DNA of 64,000 nucleotides from Marinibacterium anthonyi (GTDB lineage: Bacteria; Pseudomonadota; Alphaproteobacteria; Rhodobacterales; Rhodobacteraceae). Made by a program: the position numbers and the translations under genes. The notes under the pieces were generated by a model. The model saw nothing but the letters and a program-made list of their open reading frames with translations, was not told where the DNA came from and did not search any database. Shown here piece after piece: positions 42,247 through 51,495 of this stretch (positions are counted from its first letter, which is position 1; every line of letters starts with the position of its first letter). The stretch lies in contig CP031591.1 of the NCBI GenBank assembly GCA_003217735.2, forward strand, positions 1 to 64,000, in the 5' to 3' direction.

Positions 42247-42903
42247 TCAGGTTTCTGGCGTAACCTTTTCTGCATGCTGCGCTGCAGCGCGAACGGCGAT
42301 CTCGTGCAGGAGTATGTCGATCTCTGCCCAGACGCGTGGCTCGATTTGACCGCGGACCAGGGCCCACTTGCTCAGCACATCGAGGGGGTCATGCGCGCGC
42401 AAGAGGGCAGTCAGCGCAGGGGCATCGACCGCCAGCGAGGTGCGTGCGCGCCATTCGGTGATCCGCGTCCGCTGCTCTTCCGACGGTGGGACGAACTCGG
42501 ACCCGAGCTCCCAGTTCTTGACCGCGCGGCGCAGGGCGGCGCGGATGACATGGGCGGGATCGACGCCGCAATCGATCAGGGCTTCCTCTTGCCGTTCCAG
42601 CGCGTTCACCCGGATGTCGATCTTGCGCGTCGCCGGACTGTGCCGCGTTCGGTTTGGCGATGACATGACCGCAGGCGCCGTCCTCGCGCCCGTCTCCTGG
42701 CTGAGCTGAGACGCGGACGTAGGCGCTGTGCTTGGACGCGCGGCGACATCATCTCCCATTGACGCCGGTTCCACGGCTACAGGCTCTGCCATCGCTGCCA
42801 CGCGCCGTACCTCTTCCCATCCGGGGTCTTCTCCAACCTCTGGCCGAAGGGATGCTGCATATACCGGGTCGGGCCGCGTGATTGTCGGGATTCTCTTCCG
42901 CAC
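42247..42903 (-). CDS. Accessory protein of the ParA-like gene, VirC2-like position
   Basis: 218 residues from GTG 42903, ten bases after the ParA-like stop. The N-terminal 90 residues are low-complexity and basic. From about residue 95 a ribbon-helix-helix-like unit appears (ATRKIDIRVNALERQEEALI) and then a helical region. Its place next to a ParA-like gene and oriT resembles VirC2 beside VirC1 of Ti plasmids; sequence similarity to VirC2 is not evident, so this is inference. An upstream in-frame extension overlaps the ParA-like gene and was rejected. Confidence 0.68.
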   Translation of the reverse strand: MRKRIPTITRPDPVYAASLRPEVGEDPGWEEVRRVAAMAEPVAVEPASMGDDVAARPSTAPTSASQLSQETGARTAPAVMSSPNRTRHSPATRKIDIRVNALERQEEALIDCGVDPAHVIRAALRRAVKNWELGSEFVPPSEEQRTRITEWRARTSLAVDAPALTALLRAHDPLDVLSKWALVRGQIEPRVWAEIDILLHEIAVRAAAQHAEKVTPET

Positions 42904-42913
42904 AACCCTGTCC

Positions 42914-43633
42914 TCACGCCGCGAGGATGTTGTTGAGGATGTCGGTCGCTTCTTCGAGAGCCTCAACCACGTGGCGCACATGTGGGCGCATGAGGGGGTT
43001 CGGATCGGCCTGCTTCTGCAATGCCACAGCGTGCAGGAGGCCCTTCTCGTCCATCTCCTTGTAGACGTTCCGCCGCATCATCACGGTCTCGACCACCGGA
43101 AACCGCGCGATAGCCGCCTCGATGAGGGCGGCATCCGCGCGCGTGGTTTTTGGGTCGACCATGTTCAGAACGACATGGTGGCGGGGCAGGCTGTCGGGGT
43201 CATCGACGCGGGCGCGGAGCTTTTCGAACCAGTCGGCGGTCTGCGCGCCGACATCGAGATCCGAGGTCGAGAGCATCACCGGTGTCACGATGTGATCCGC
43301 CAGAACGGCGATCCCGTCCGACCACTCGGCCCCGACGCCCGCGGTGTCGATGAAGATGAAATCCGCCGAGTCCGCCGCATAGGCCTGCTCGATCCGGCGA
43401 TCTACGGCTCCCACGCTCTCGACGGTTGCCGAGCGCAGGAGCGGTGATCCCAGACCCGCGGATTCAGCCCGCTTGTGCCAGGTGCCAAGCACACCGGTGC
43501 TGTCAGTATCGATCAGAAGGACGCGACGGCCAGCGGCAACGGCAGCGCTGATCAAGGCGCGCGAGAGCGTGGTCTTGCCACTCCCCCCTTTCCGGGCCAT
43601 CGCAGCGATCACCACGAGATTGTCGTTCGGCAT
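42914..43633 (-). CDS. ParA/MinD-family ATPase, VirC1-like
   Basis: 239 residues. Deviant Walker A ARKGGSGKTTLSRAL near the N-terminus, FIFIDTAGVGAEWSDG as the switch region, and LNMVDPKTTRADAALIEAAI. The size and the neighbourhood (candidate oriT, relaxase, coupling protein) fit a VirC1-type protein that helps bring the relaxase-DNA complex to the transfer pore, or an extra partition ATPase. Divergent from the mobilization operon across a 559-base intergenic region. Confidence 0.88.
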   Translation of the reverse strand: MPNDNLVVIAAMARKGGSGKTTLSRALISAAVAAGRRVLLIDTDSTGVLGTWHKRAESAGLGSPLLRSATVESVGAVDRRIEQAYAADSADFIFIDTAGVGAEWSDGIAVLADHIVTPVMLSTSDLDVGAQTADWFEKLRARVDDPDSLPRHHVVLNMVDPKTTRADAALIEAAIARFPVVETVMMRRNVYKEMDEKGLLHAVALQKQADPNPLMRPHVRHVVEALEEATDILNNILAA

Positions 43634-43739
43634 AAGCGGAGCCCTCTCAAAAGTGGTGAAACGCTACAAAGATGGTTCATTGTCGCTAACCTCCGTCTGC
43701 GACGGCGTCAAGCAGAAGACGGGATGCGGGCGGCGGTAG

Positions 43740-44060
43740 GCGGAACTCGGGGCGCATGGTGCGTCGCGCAGGGGGCGGACGACACGCTGCACGCAACACC
43801 TGGCGTCCTCCCGTCTGCTCGATGCGGTCCCCAGATGACGCGCGACAGGCGACATGGGCCATAGTGCGCGACGCAGGGAACGCGATGCATGTCGCATGGG
43901 ACGTAATGCATTCCGCACCATGCGCGATGCGGGCGGCGCACGCCATCGGGCACTCGCCAGAAGACGTGCTGCAGGGCGCGCAAAACGCAGTCCAAAGGAC
44001 GCGATGCGCGATGCAGGGAACGCGGGACGGGTTGCATTGAGCGCGTTGCGCACTGCATTT
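43740..44060. repeat. Iterated GC-rich repeats between parA and the mob genes
   Basis: No supported gene. GCGAYGCAGGGAACGCG occurs at 43868-43884 and 44008-44024 (one mismatch), and TGCGCGATGC at 43921-43930 and 44005-44014, among further GATGCR-type words. The pattern suggests a protein-binding array such as a partition or transfer control site. Confidence 0.45.
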
Positions 44061-44073
44061 GCCAAAGGACGTC

Positions 44074-44096
44074 AAATCGGCCTGTCTGGCCGATTT
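44074..44096. repeat. Perfect inverted repeat near oriT
   Basis: AAATCGGCC-TGTCT-GGCCGATTT, 9-bp arms, followed by TCTACATT. It lies between the repeat array and the larger hairpin; it may be a relaxosome binding site or a terminator. Confidence 0.5.
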
Positions 44097-44106
44097 TCTA
44101 CATTGA

Positions 44107-44159
44107 GTACAAGCCCTTGGTGCCTTCTCCGCTTGTGCTGGGAGAAGGCGGGCTTGTAC
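44107..44159. other. Candidate origin of transfer (oriT)
   Basis: Nested inverted repeat: outer arms GTACAAGCCC (44107-44116) and GGGCTTGTAC (44150-44159), inner arms GCCTTCTCC (44122-44130) and GGAGAAGGC (44141-44149), with a 5-base bulge TTGGT on one side. It sits 33 bases before the MobC-like gene, upstream of the relaxase, where oriT is normally found. The nic site cannot be placed. Confidence 0.6.
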
Positions 44160-44192
44160 GAAGTTGGCAAGAAATAGGAACGTATACTTCAC

Positions 44193-44795
44193 ATGGGCAG
44201 CAGTCGCAGACTGACCGATCAGGAGCGCCGTCAGATCGTCCGGGAACGGGCGAAAGGCGTCTCGGTCAGTGCGATCAGTGCAGCGCTGAAGGTCTCGCCC
44301 AAGACCGTCTACAACGTGCTGAGCCGGGGCCGTTCCACAGTCTCGGCGAACGACAGCCGCACCCGTGTTCTGACCATACGCGTCACCGACCGCGACCTTC
44401 GCGGCTTCGATGCGGCTCTCGCGCGGCGCGGCATTGCCCACCGGTCAGACGCCATGCGCTGCCTGATGCTGGCCGTGGACGATCTCCTGCGCCCGGATCC
44501 CGACATGACGGATGAACTGAAAGGGATGAGCGCGGCGCTGAACCGGGTCGGCAACAACGTGAACCAGGTTGCGCGCCGCCTGAACGAGGCAAAGCTCAAG
44601 GGCGAGCGGTTGCCATATACTCCCGCCGACCATGCGGAGATCCGCGACCTCGCCGTGCTCGTCTTCGACATGGCCGACCAGATCCAGGAGATGTTCCGCG
44701 CGCGGCGTCGCGAACTGGACCTCGAGGTCACCAAGGCGCTCGCCGGTTTGGCGCGGCAGGAAGCGGAGCAGGTGGCCGAGCATGGCGCGGAGTGA
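44193..44795 (+). CDS. MobC-like accessory protein with extra N-terminal HTH
   Basis: 200 residues. Residues 5-48 form a resolvase-type helix-turn-helix (LTDQERRQIVRERAKGVSVS, then KVSPKTVYNVLSRGR). From about 55 a ribbon-helix-helix and MobC-like region appears (TRVLTIRVTDRDLRGFDAAL; MSAALNRVGNNVNQVARRLN). MobC proteins open oriT for the relaxase. The fusion of a separate HTH to a MobC unit is notable. Overlaps the relaxase start by 14 bases. Confidence 0.85.
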   Translation: MGSSRRLTDQERRQIVRERAKGVSVSAISAALKVSPKTVYNVLSRGRSTVSANDSRTRVLTIRVTDRDLRGFDAALARRGIAHRSDAMRCLMLAVDDLLRPDPDMTDELKGMSAALNRVGNNVNQVARRLNEAKLKGERLPYTPADHAEIRDLAVLVFDMADQIQEMFRARRRELDLEVTKALAGLARQEAEQVAEHGAE

Positions 44796-47133
44796 GGCGC
44801 GCGGCGTCAGCCCCGCCCTCTTCGACCGCGACTGGAGCCGCGTCTCAGGCAGTTGGCAGGGGCTGTCGAAGAAGGCGCAGATGGTCCGGGCTGCGCGAGG
44901 CTACTCGCCGGCCATCTTCAAGCCGATCTCGAAAGGTGGGTGCCACACGGGCGCCCAGCTCAAGGCCCAGCTGACCTACCTCACCACCAAGTCGAGCCAT
45001 ATCCTCGACAGCCGCGGCACCCATGATGGCAAGAAGACCCTGACCGAGGCCGAGATCGACCGGGTCGTGCGGCGCTTCGAGAACCAGTGGGGCGAACGGC
45101 ACAGCCCGAAGCTCGGGCATACCTCGCATCTTCTGATGGCCTTTCCCGTGGGCACCACCGGCGAAGAGGTGCGCGCGATCACGGAATCCGTCTGCGAGCG
45201 GTTCTTTCAAGGTGAGGGGTCGCAATTCGACTATATTGCTGCAATACACCAAGATCGCGCGCATCCACATGCGCATATCGTTCTGAACCGCCGCAGCAAG
45301 GATGGCGAAATGTTCTTTCTCGGGAAGGATCACCACTTCAACTACGACGCCTTCCGGGTGGCGATGGTCGAGGCGGCGCAGGTCCACGGGATCCGGCTCG
45401 AGGCGACACGGCGTCTTGACCGGGGGGTCACGACCTATCGCGCCGAGATCGACGAGGTCTACAAGGCCCGTGACGAAGGCCGACCGCCGGTCGAGCGGCA
45501 ACGCACGGGGGCTGACCTGGCCGCAGCCCTGGAGACGGTGGCGCGCAATGCCCTGACCTACCGGGGTTTGGCGGTCGAGGCGTCCCGGTCGAGCTTCGAT
45601 GACGTGGCCGAGGCACTCGAGCGGGCCAGCACCATCCTTGCCAGTGGCGGTCAGATCCAATCTGACGGAGCCATCTACATGTCCCAAGACGAAACAGCCT
45701 TCGACACGCTGATCACCGAATTTTCTCAGAACATCCGTCAGATCGAAGCGGCGATCGACCGGGCGCCCGCGGCCGAGCGACCGGAGATCGAGCGCAAGCT
45801 CACCGATGTGCTGGCCTCCGTCGCGCATCTGAACCCGCTCGGGGACCGTTCGGCCGCCCTCCTCGACGCGCCGTCCCGGGACGGGGTCTATGCGCGGGCG
45901 AACATGAACGAGGACCAGATGGGACGCCTCGACGAGGATGCAGTCAAGGCGCGCCTCAGCGAGGCGCTGCAGGGCACGGGTATTGATCCCGAAGCTGTAG
46001 CCGCCCGCATGCGCGAAGGGGCCGGCAATGCCGCGCTCGAACGGCAATGGCTGGCGCAGGATCTTCGCGCCATCGCCAAGGCGGGCGATCTCGATCTGGA
46101 GAAAGGCGAGGACCGGGAGGAAGCACTGGACCGGCTGGAAGCCGTCCATGTCCGTCTGGGCGACACCCTTACCGATGCGCGCATCCTGCGGGCCATCGAT
46201 GAGGTGGACGACACCAAGGATGACCCGGTTGCCCTTGCCGAACGCATGACGCTGCCGGAGCGCGAGCGCACGGCGGGTGAGCCCGACATTTTCGCCCCGT
46301 CTGAGCGCCGGGATTTCCAAGAGCTCGTCTCCCAGTTCCGTCGGACGGATTTCGACTATCCTTACTCGGACGATCCGTCCGTGCGCCGAGCCGGTGCTGT
46401 TGAGGTGGAAGAGGCCCGCGCCGCCTTCAACGCCTTCGCGCAGCGGTCGCCCGATCATGCTGAACTGGCCTCGATGGCTTGGGACAATGTCACTGACAGC
46501 CGCAAGCCGCAGGAGTACGCCGTCGACGAAAGGGACCGCACCCTCCATGCCGGGGACATGGACCTCGCCCTGCGCGATCCCATGCAGCATCTCGGTTCGA
46601 TCAGCGAAGACGACCGCACGCTCGCGCGCTACCGCGCGGAGATGCCGGACGAAGAGTTCGGGGCGACGGTGCAGGAGGAAATCAACCGCCTGCGCGCCAT
46701 GGGGGCATCGCGCGCCTATATCAGCGAGCGGAGCTTCGACATCGAGGATCAGGCGCGGCAGGACTATGCCGAGCGGCGTTTCATGGCTGAGACAGCCCCA
46801 GATGTGCTGACCTTCCTGCGGCAGGCAGAGGCCGAGGACGTGAAGCCGCTCACCGAGACCGATGGGCAGCGCCTCGTCGTCCAGATCGACCGCAACCTCA
46901 CGCCGAACGCCGTGACGGCCCTGCGCGCAGGCCACGCGGATGTGCTGGAAAAGTTCACCGAGCATCCGTTGCGGCAGCTGGAACTCGCCAAGGCTTATCT
47001 GGAAAGCAGCGAGGTGACGGCCCATGGCCCCGCCATGGAGCGGGTGCTGGATGGCCTGGCCGAGGAGCAGATCGAGGCGCAGCGCGCCCGACATGCCGCG
47101 ACCCATGGCGAGAAGGGGGTCACCCATGGATAA
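44782..47133 (+). CDS. VirD2-type relaxase
   Basis: 783 residues. The relaxase domain is in the first 250 residues: the metal motif HQDRAHPHAHIVLNR (near residue 155) supplies the histidine triad, and YLTTKSSHI near the N-terminus may hold the nicking tyrosine. The rest is a long acidic, helical tail like those that carry secretion signals. It nicks oriT and pilots the strand through a type IV system. The start ATG at 44782 overlaps mobC; a longer open frame upstream lies inside mobC. The end overlaps the coupling-protein gene by eight bases. Confidence 0.92.
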   Translation: MARSEARGVSPALFDRDWSRVSGSWQGLSKKAQMVRAARGYSPAIFKPISKGGCHTGAQLKAQLTYLTTKSSHILDSRGTHDGKKTLTEAEIDRVVRRFENQWGERHSPKLGHTSHLLMAFPVGTTGEEVRAITESVCERFFQGEGSQFDYIAAIHQDRAHPHAHIVLNRRSKDGEMFFLGKDHHFNYDAFRVAMVEAAQVHGIRLEATRRLDRGVTTYRAEIDEVYKARDEGRPPVERQRTGADLAAALETVARNALTYRGLAVEASRSSFDDVAEALERASTILASGGQIQSDGAIYMSQDETAFDTLITEFSQNIRQIEAAIDRAPAAERPEIERKLTDVLASVAHLNPLGDRSAALLDAPSRDGVYARANMNEDQMGRLDEDAVKARLSEALQGTGIDPEAVAARMREGAGNAALERQWLAQDLRAIAKAGDLDLEKGEDREEALDRLEAVHVRLGDTLTDARILRAIDEVDDTKDDPVALAERMTLPERERTAGEPDIFAPSERRDFQELVSQFRRTDFDYPYSDDPSVRRAGAVEVEEARAAFNAFAQRSPDHAELASMAWDNVTDSRKPQEYAVDERDRTLHAGDMDLALRDPMQHLGSISEDDRTLARYRAEMPDEEFGATVQEEINRLRAMGASRAYISERSFDIEDQARQDYAERRFMAETAPDVLTFLRQAEAEDVKPLTETDGQRLVVQIDRNLTPNAVTALRAGHADVLEKFTEHPLRQLELAKAYLESSEVTAHGPAMERVLDGLAEEQIEAQRARHAATHGEKGVTHG

Positions 47134-49108
47134 GGGCAAGATCGCGGGCGGGATCCTGAGCCTTACGCTGGTTGGCCTCGCCATCGGCTATGTCGTGGCC
47201 ACGGGCTACCTGACCATCCGCTATGGCCTGTCGACGAACGGCTTCGACGTCACCCTGCTTGCGCGCGAGTACCGAGCCCTCGGCACCAGCGCACCGCGGG
47301 ACTCCCTGTGGGTAAACCTGATCCTTGCGGGCTTTGGGATCGCCGCGCTCATGTTGAGCGTCACGCTTCTCGGCGATGCCCTGACGCGCTTTGGCACGAC
47401 GCATTGGCAGACCCGGGGCGAGATGAAGCGTAACGGCTTCTTTGCCAAGCCGGGTGGCGGCTTCCTTCTCGGCAAGCTCGGCCCCCCGAAAACGAAGCGT
47501 CCCTTCCTGGTGTCAAAAACCTTCCCGCACGCGCTGATCGTGGCGCCCACGGGTCGGGGCAAGGGCGTGGGCTTCGTGATCCCGAACCTGCTCACCTACA
47601 AAGGCTCGGCCGTGGTGCTCGACGTGAAGGGGGAGAACTTTCGCGAGACATCACGCTTCCGCGCAAGCATGGGCGACAAAGTCTTCCGTTTCGCGCCGAC
47701 CGACTGGGACCGGCCCACCCACCGCTACAACCCGCTGGCGCGCATCGCCGCCATGACCAACCCCGATCGGCAACAGATGGAGTTGAAGCTGACCGCGAAG
47801 CTCTTCCTGCAGACCGACAACGAAAAGCTGAGCGGGCTTCTGGCTGGCGGCATTGATCTGTTCGTGGCGGCTGGTCTTCTGGCCTTCGAGCGCGGCGTGC
47901 CGACCATCGGCGAGATCTATCGCATCACTGCCTCGGGCGGCGACAAGCAGAAGGAATACCTCAAGCGCGCGCAGGAGGTGAAGAACACCTCGGCCAAGCT
48001 GATCTTCGAACGCATGGCATCGACCAACAACGACACCCTGACCTCGTACCTCTCGCTCCTGATGACCTCGGGTCTCGACACCTGGGACAACCGTGCGATC
48101 GACGCGGCCACCGCAACCTCGGACTTCTCCTTCCGCGATATCAGACGCCGCCCCCACGCGATCTATCTTGTGGTCGAGTCCGAGATGATCCGCCCGCTGG
48201 CGCCGCTGATCCGGCTGTTCTTCTCGGATCTCATCGCCTCGCTGCAGGCGCAAGAACCGGGGGACGACGAGCCTTGGCCCGTGATGATCATGCTCGATGA
48301 ATTCGACCGCCTCGGGAAAATGCCTATCGTGGCCGAGAGCATCAAGACGCTGCGCTCCTTTGGCGGCAACCTCGCCATCGTCACCCAGACCATCCCGGCG
48401 CTGGACGAGATATATGGCGAAAACACCCGACGCTCCCTCCAGGGCGGCGCCGGCGTGAAGCTCTACCTCACCCCCTCCGAGCAGAAGACCATCGAGGAGC
48501 TCAGCCAGGCTGTCGGCAAGACCACCAAACGCGTGGTGACCCGGTCACGTGCGGTCGGGCGCAACCCGTTCGAGGGGCGCAGCGTCTCCGAGCGGACCGA
48601 GGACACGCCGCTTTTGACGGAAGACCAGGCCCGGCGCATGGACCTCGACGAAGTGATCCTCGTGATCGACGCGCAGATGCCGATCCGGGCGCGGCGGATC
48701 AAATACTTTGAGGACCCGGCGCTGAACGCGCTGCACACCGGTCAGGCGGGGAGTTTCCCGTACCCGGATGAAGATGGGCTTCGGCGGGATCGGCAGATAA
48801 GCGAAACGCGGGAGACGGTGGAGAAGTTGAAGCAGGAGTTGCGGGAGGTGCGTGCGGCTGCAGGGGCGCAGGGGTCTGGGACTGCGTCCTCGTCGATGAC
48901 CGTTGAGCTACCTGCAACGGAGACACAGGATCCGCAGCCAGCGCCATCAGGTCGGGCGCGCGGCCGAGCAGCACGCGCTGCGGCGGGTGGCGGTGGGTCC
49001 GGTCAATTATCGTTCGATCTGGTTGGACTGGGGCTCAAGGAGGCAGACAGGACCCAACTTGCGGCGGCTGTGCAGACGACTCGGGCCATCATCGCGGAAT
49101 ATACGTGA
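47126..49108 (+). CDS. VirD4/TraG-type coupling protein
   Basis: 660 residues. Two N-terminal transmembrane helices (about 5-32 and 65-90) are followed by the ATPase domain with Walker A APTGRGKGVGF (near residue 140) and Walker B VMIMLDEFDRLGKMP (near 386). Motifs NLAIVTQTIPALDEIYG and IDAQMPIRARRIKYFEDPAL are typical of TraG. It couples the relaxosome to the type IV secretion channel. No channel genes follow in the window, so the plasmid is either mobilizable or encodes the channel elsewhere. Confidence 0.94.
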   Translation: MDKGKIAGGILSLTLVGLAIGYVVATGYLTIRYGLSTNGFDVTLLAREYRALGTSAPRDSLWVNLILAGFGIAALMLSVTLLGDALTRFGTTHWQTRGEMKRNGFFAKPGGGFLLGKLGPPKTKRPFLVSKTFPHALIVAPTGRGKGVGFVIPNLLTYKGSAVVLDVKGENFRETSRFRASMGDKVFRFAPTDWDRPTHRYNPLARIAAMTNPDRQQMELKLTAKLFLQTDNEKLSGLLAGGIDLFVAAGLLAFERGVPTIGEIYRITASGGDKQKEYLKRAQEVKNTSAKLIFERMASTNNDTLTSYLSLLMTSGLDTWDNRAIDAATATSDFSFRDIRRRPHAIYLVVESEMIRPLAPLIRLFFSDLIASLQAQEPGDDEPWPVMIMLDEFDRLGKMPIVAESIKTLRSFGGNLAIVTQTIPALDEIYGENTRRSLQGGAGVKLYLTPSEQKTIEELSQAVGKTTKRVVTRSRAVGRNPFEGRSVSERTEDTPLLTEDQARRMDLDEVILVIDAQMPIRARRIKYFEDPALNALHTGQAGSFPYPDEDGLRRDRQISETRETVEKLKQELREVRAAAGAQGSGTASSSMTVELPATETQDPQPAPSGRARGRAARAAAGGGGSGQLSFDLVGLGLKEADRTQLAAAVQTTRAIIAEYT

Positions 49109-49150
49109 TCGGCCCTGACCTGCCGTTCAGTCCCTTGCCGATCGCCGCGG

Positions 49151-49224
49151 TGCAGCTTCACTAGACCGGCCATTCGTCCATCGCGCAGCATCATCGGAGG
49201 ATGAAGGTCGGCAGGGCGGACAAA
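49151..49224. repeat. Dispersed repeat, copy A
   Basis: Matches 51496-51571 in order and spacing: TGCAGCTTC, CGGCCATT, ATCG(C/T)GCAGCAT, AAGGTC(G/A)GCAG(G/T)GCGGAC. The arms between blocks vary. It lies in the non-coding 49109-49360 stretch. Confidence 0.55.
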
Positions 49225-49360
49225 GCGGCCATTTGGTCGAATACGCATTGCCTTCTCGCGCCGCCAGCAATATCAGGCCTTCATGATCAGTCAGCACATC
49301 CAGCTTGCTCAAGGCACCTATTACCGCCGCTCCTGAGGCGGTGGATGGTGTTGCTGATCC

Positions 49361-49388
49361 AAACCGCCGTGATTGGGCGGTTTGCTTC
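49361..49388 (+). terminator. Intrinsic terminator or attenuator before the NTF2-like gene
   Basis: AAACCGCC (49361-49368) / GGCGGTTT (49376-49383), loop of seven, followed by GCTTCTT. It precedes the SnoaL-like gene and may stop transcription from upstream. Confidence 0.55.
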
Positions 49389-49428
49389 TTCGGACATCCC
49401 CGGTCGCGGCTCTTTCAATGGAGCTAAA

Positions 49429-49815
49429 ATGACGACCAAACAGCTTTGCATCGACTATCTAAAAGCCCTGAACGAGGGAAATCTCGCGGATGTGCGCGCC
49501 CTCTTCAGCGACAACGCGAAGGTTGTATCCCCGCTCTATGGGGTGCTAGATGCCTTTGATTTCTATGCCGATCTTTTCAAAGATACGAACAGATCAGAAA
49601 CCTCGTTACTGAATGTGTTCGACACGTCTGAAATGTCGAAATCGGTTGCCCTTCACTTCCGATACGAATGGACCTTGGCTGACGGTAAGCTGGTGTCGTT
49701 TGAATGTGTTGATGTGTTTGAACTGAACGACGCGCGAGATCGGTTCGAGAAACTGACGATCATCTATGACACCGCCCCGCTTCGGCAGGACTTCGACAAT
49801 CTCAGACGCACGTAA
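49429..49815 (+). CDS. NTF2/SnoaL-like protein, 128 aa
   Basis: 128 residues with the NTF2-like layout: LCIDYLKALNEGNLADVRAL, FSDNAKVVSPLYGVLDAFDF, and the C-terminal sheet SVALHFRYEWTLADGKLVSFE and CVDVFEL. SnoaL-type proteins serve as small enzymes or binding proteins; the substrate cannot be told. GGAG lies six bases before the ATG at 49429. GC content is lower than in neighbours. It ends about 180 bases before the IS110 copy. Confidence 0.8.
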   Translation: MTTKQLCIDYLKALNEGNLADVRALFSDNAKVVSPLYGVLDAFDFYADLFKDTNRSETSLLNVFDTSEMSKSVALHFRYEWTLADGKLVSFECVDVFELNDARDRFEKLTIIYDTAPLRQDFDNLRRT

Positions 49816-49992
49816 GCAAACCGCGTGGCCCGAGTGTGAATGGATGCGCTCGGGCCTCAATGGCGGAAACGGGCTATTCACGTCGATCTGCCTGCCCTGG
49901 TGCAGGGGCCAGTGCGCGGCAGCTTCTGACCCGCGCTCCCGGCCCACAGCGGTCATTGGCAAGGATCACCTTTGCCGCAGCGCGGCTCCCCC

Positions 49993-51350
49993 ATACCTGA
50001 TGGAGTGGATGGCTCCTGCTCCATCGGCGTCGCAATGCGCCATAGTGCAGATGTCATTGTCTGCTGCGAGAGGAGCCATCCGCATGAAGGTTACAACAGT
50101 CGGCCTGGATCTGGCCAAGAATGTCTTTCAGGTTCACGGGATCACCCATGAAGGCCATGTCGTCTTCAACAAGCCACTGCGCCGAGCTCAGCTGCTTGCG
50201 TTTTTCGAGCGCTTGGACCCTTGTCTGATAGGCATGGAAGCCTGTTCGGCGAGCCACCACTGGGCTCGGGAGCTGTCCAAGTTCGGTCACGAGGTGCGGC
50301 TGATCCCGCCGATTTACGTCAAGCCCTACGTGAAGCGGGGCAAGTCGGACGCTGTCGATGCCGAAGCGATCTGCGAAGCCGTCACCCGCCCGACCATGCG
50401 CTTCGTGCAGGTCAAATCAGTAGAGCAGCAAGCCATGCTGAGCCTCCACCGAATGCGTGAGCTCGTCGTGCGGCAGAGGACACAGCTGGGGAATATGCTC
50501 CGCGGACTGCTGGCGGAGTTCGGGATCACCCTGCCGCAAGGCCTGGAGAAGGCGACGGGCTTTGCGAGGGATGTCCTGGGTGGGTCTGCGCCGGACATTC
50601 CCGAGATCGGGCAGGACGTCATCCGCGTCCTGTGCCGGCAGCTGCTGTCGACCGACGATCTCGTGCGTTGGCATGATCTGCGGCTGAAGGCCGTGGCGCG
50701 GGCGGACCATCGGATGAAGCTGCTGCAGACCATTCCAGGCGTCGGACCGGTCACGGCCTCGGCGATTGTCGCGACCATCGGCAGCGGCCGTCAGTTCCGC
50801 AACGGACGTGAGTTTGCTGCATGGCTGGGGCTGACACCAAGGAACAATTCCAGCGGCGGCAAGGAGAGGCTGGGCAGGATCACGAAGATGGGGGATCAGT
50901 ACCTCCGAAAGCTCCTCGTGGTCGGTATGACCTCCCGCGCCATCCAGGTGAAAGTCCGACCGGACAAGGGGGACCCGTGGCTGAGACAACTGCTGGAGAG
51001 AAAGCCCTTCCGACTGGCAACCATCGCTATGGCCAACAAGACGGCCAGGATCATCTGGGCCGTCCTGACACGGGAAGAGGCCTGGTCGCCGCGACCTGCC
51101 TGATGCGGCAAGCCCGGCACATAGAATAGCAAGACCGACGAGATGATGGAGACACCCACAGCCGCAATCCCGGGAGAGCCCGCCGAAAGTCCGGGGCGTA
51201 ATCGCCCGCATACCTGACAGGGACCCGGGACGCGGAAGCCATCAGGGCCAGCGGCCGAAATGCCGCGCAAACAGGCCGGACACACGACCGCTTCTGAATG
51301 GGTGAATTAAAGTCATTTCCCGCTTGCTATGCAGGAGCCATCCACACAGG
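49993..51350 (+). mobile_element. IS110-family element (IS1111-like), copy 1, intact
   Basis: Contains a full transposase gene. Subterminal inverted repeats GGATGGCTCCTGC (50007-50019) and GCAGGAGCCATCC (51331-51343) bound it, the IS1111-type layout. The left limit is set by identity to copy 2 from 49993; the right limit is approximate. IS110 elements use RNA-guided recombination via a non-coding end region; the roughly 90 bases before the start and 230 after the stop are the places to look for it. Confidence 0.85.
50084..51103 (+). CDS. IS110-family transposase (DEDD)
   Basis: 339 residues. N-terminal RuvC-like DEDD domain (VTTVGLDLAKNVFQVHGITH; GMEACSASHHWARELSKFGH; KSDAVDAEAICEA) and C-terminal Transposase_20 domain (LQTIPGVGPVTASAIVATIG; FAAWLGLTPRNNSSGGKERL). 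The start ATG at 50084 follows AGAGGAGCCATCCGC. It appears active. Confidence 0.95.
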   Translation: MKVTTVGLDLAKNVFQVHGITHEGHVVFNKPLRRAQLLAFFERLDPCLIGMEACSASHHWARELSKFGHEVRLIPPIYVKPYVKRGKSDAVDAEAICEAVTRPTMRFVQVKSVEQQAMLSLHRMRELVVRQRTQLGNMLRGLLAEFGITLPQGLEKATGFARDVLGGSAPDIPEIGQDVIRVLCRQLLSTDDLVRWHDLRLKAVARADHRMKLLQTIPGVGPVTASAIVATIGSGRQFRNGREFAAWLGLTPRNNSSGGKERLGRITKMGDQYLRKLLVVGMTSRAIQVKVRPDKGDPWLRQLLERKPFRLATIAMANKTARIIWAVLTREEAWSPRPA

Positions 51351-51495
51351 ACCTTCATGGCACCGCGCAGCATCATCCAGTGCCCCAAGGTCAGCAGTGC
51401 GCAGTTAGTGACCTTTGCAAAGTCGCAGCTGCCAGCCATGCCCGAAGACGTGACCGGCCCCATAACTGGCTCTCATGGAGCTCGCTCAGCTGCCG

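Noticed and set aside
43686-44441. 251-codon minus-strand frame and nearby overlapping frames
   Set aside because: They run through the GC-rich repeat array and oriT region, and products reflect the repeats (Met/Arg/His-rich) rather than a protein family.
44845-47184. 779-codon open frame on the minus strand opposite the relaxase
   Set aside because: High-GC mirror of a real gene: no ribosome site, no family signature, and the plus strand encodes an unmistakable relaxase over the same bases.
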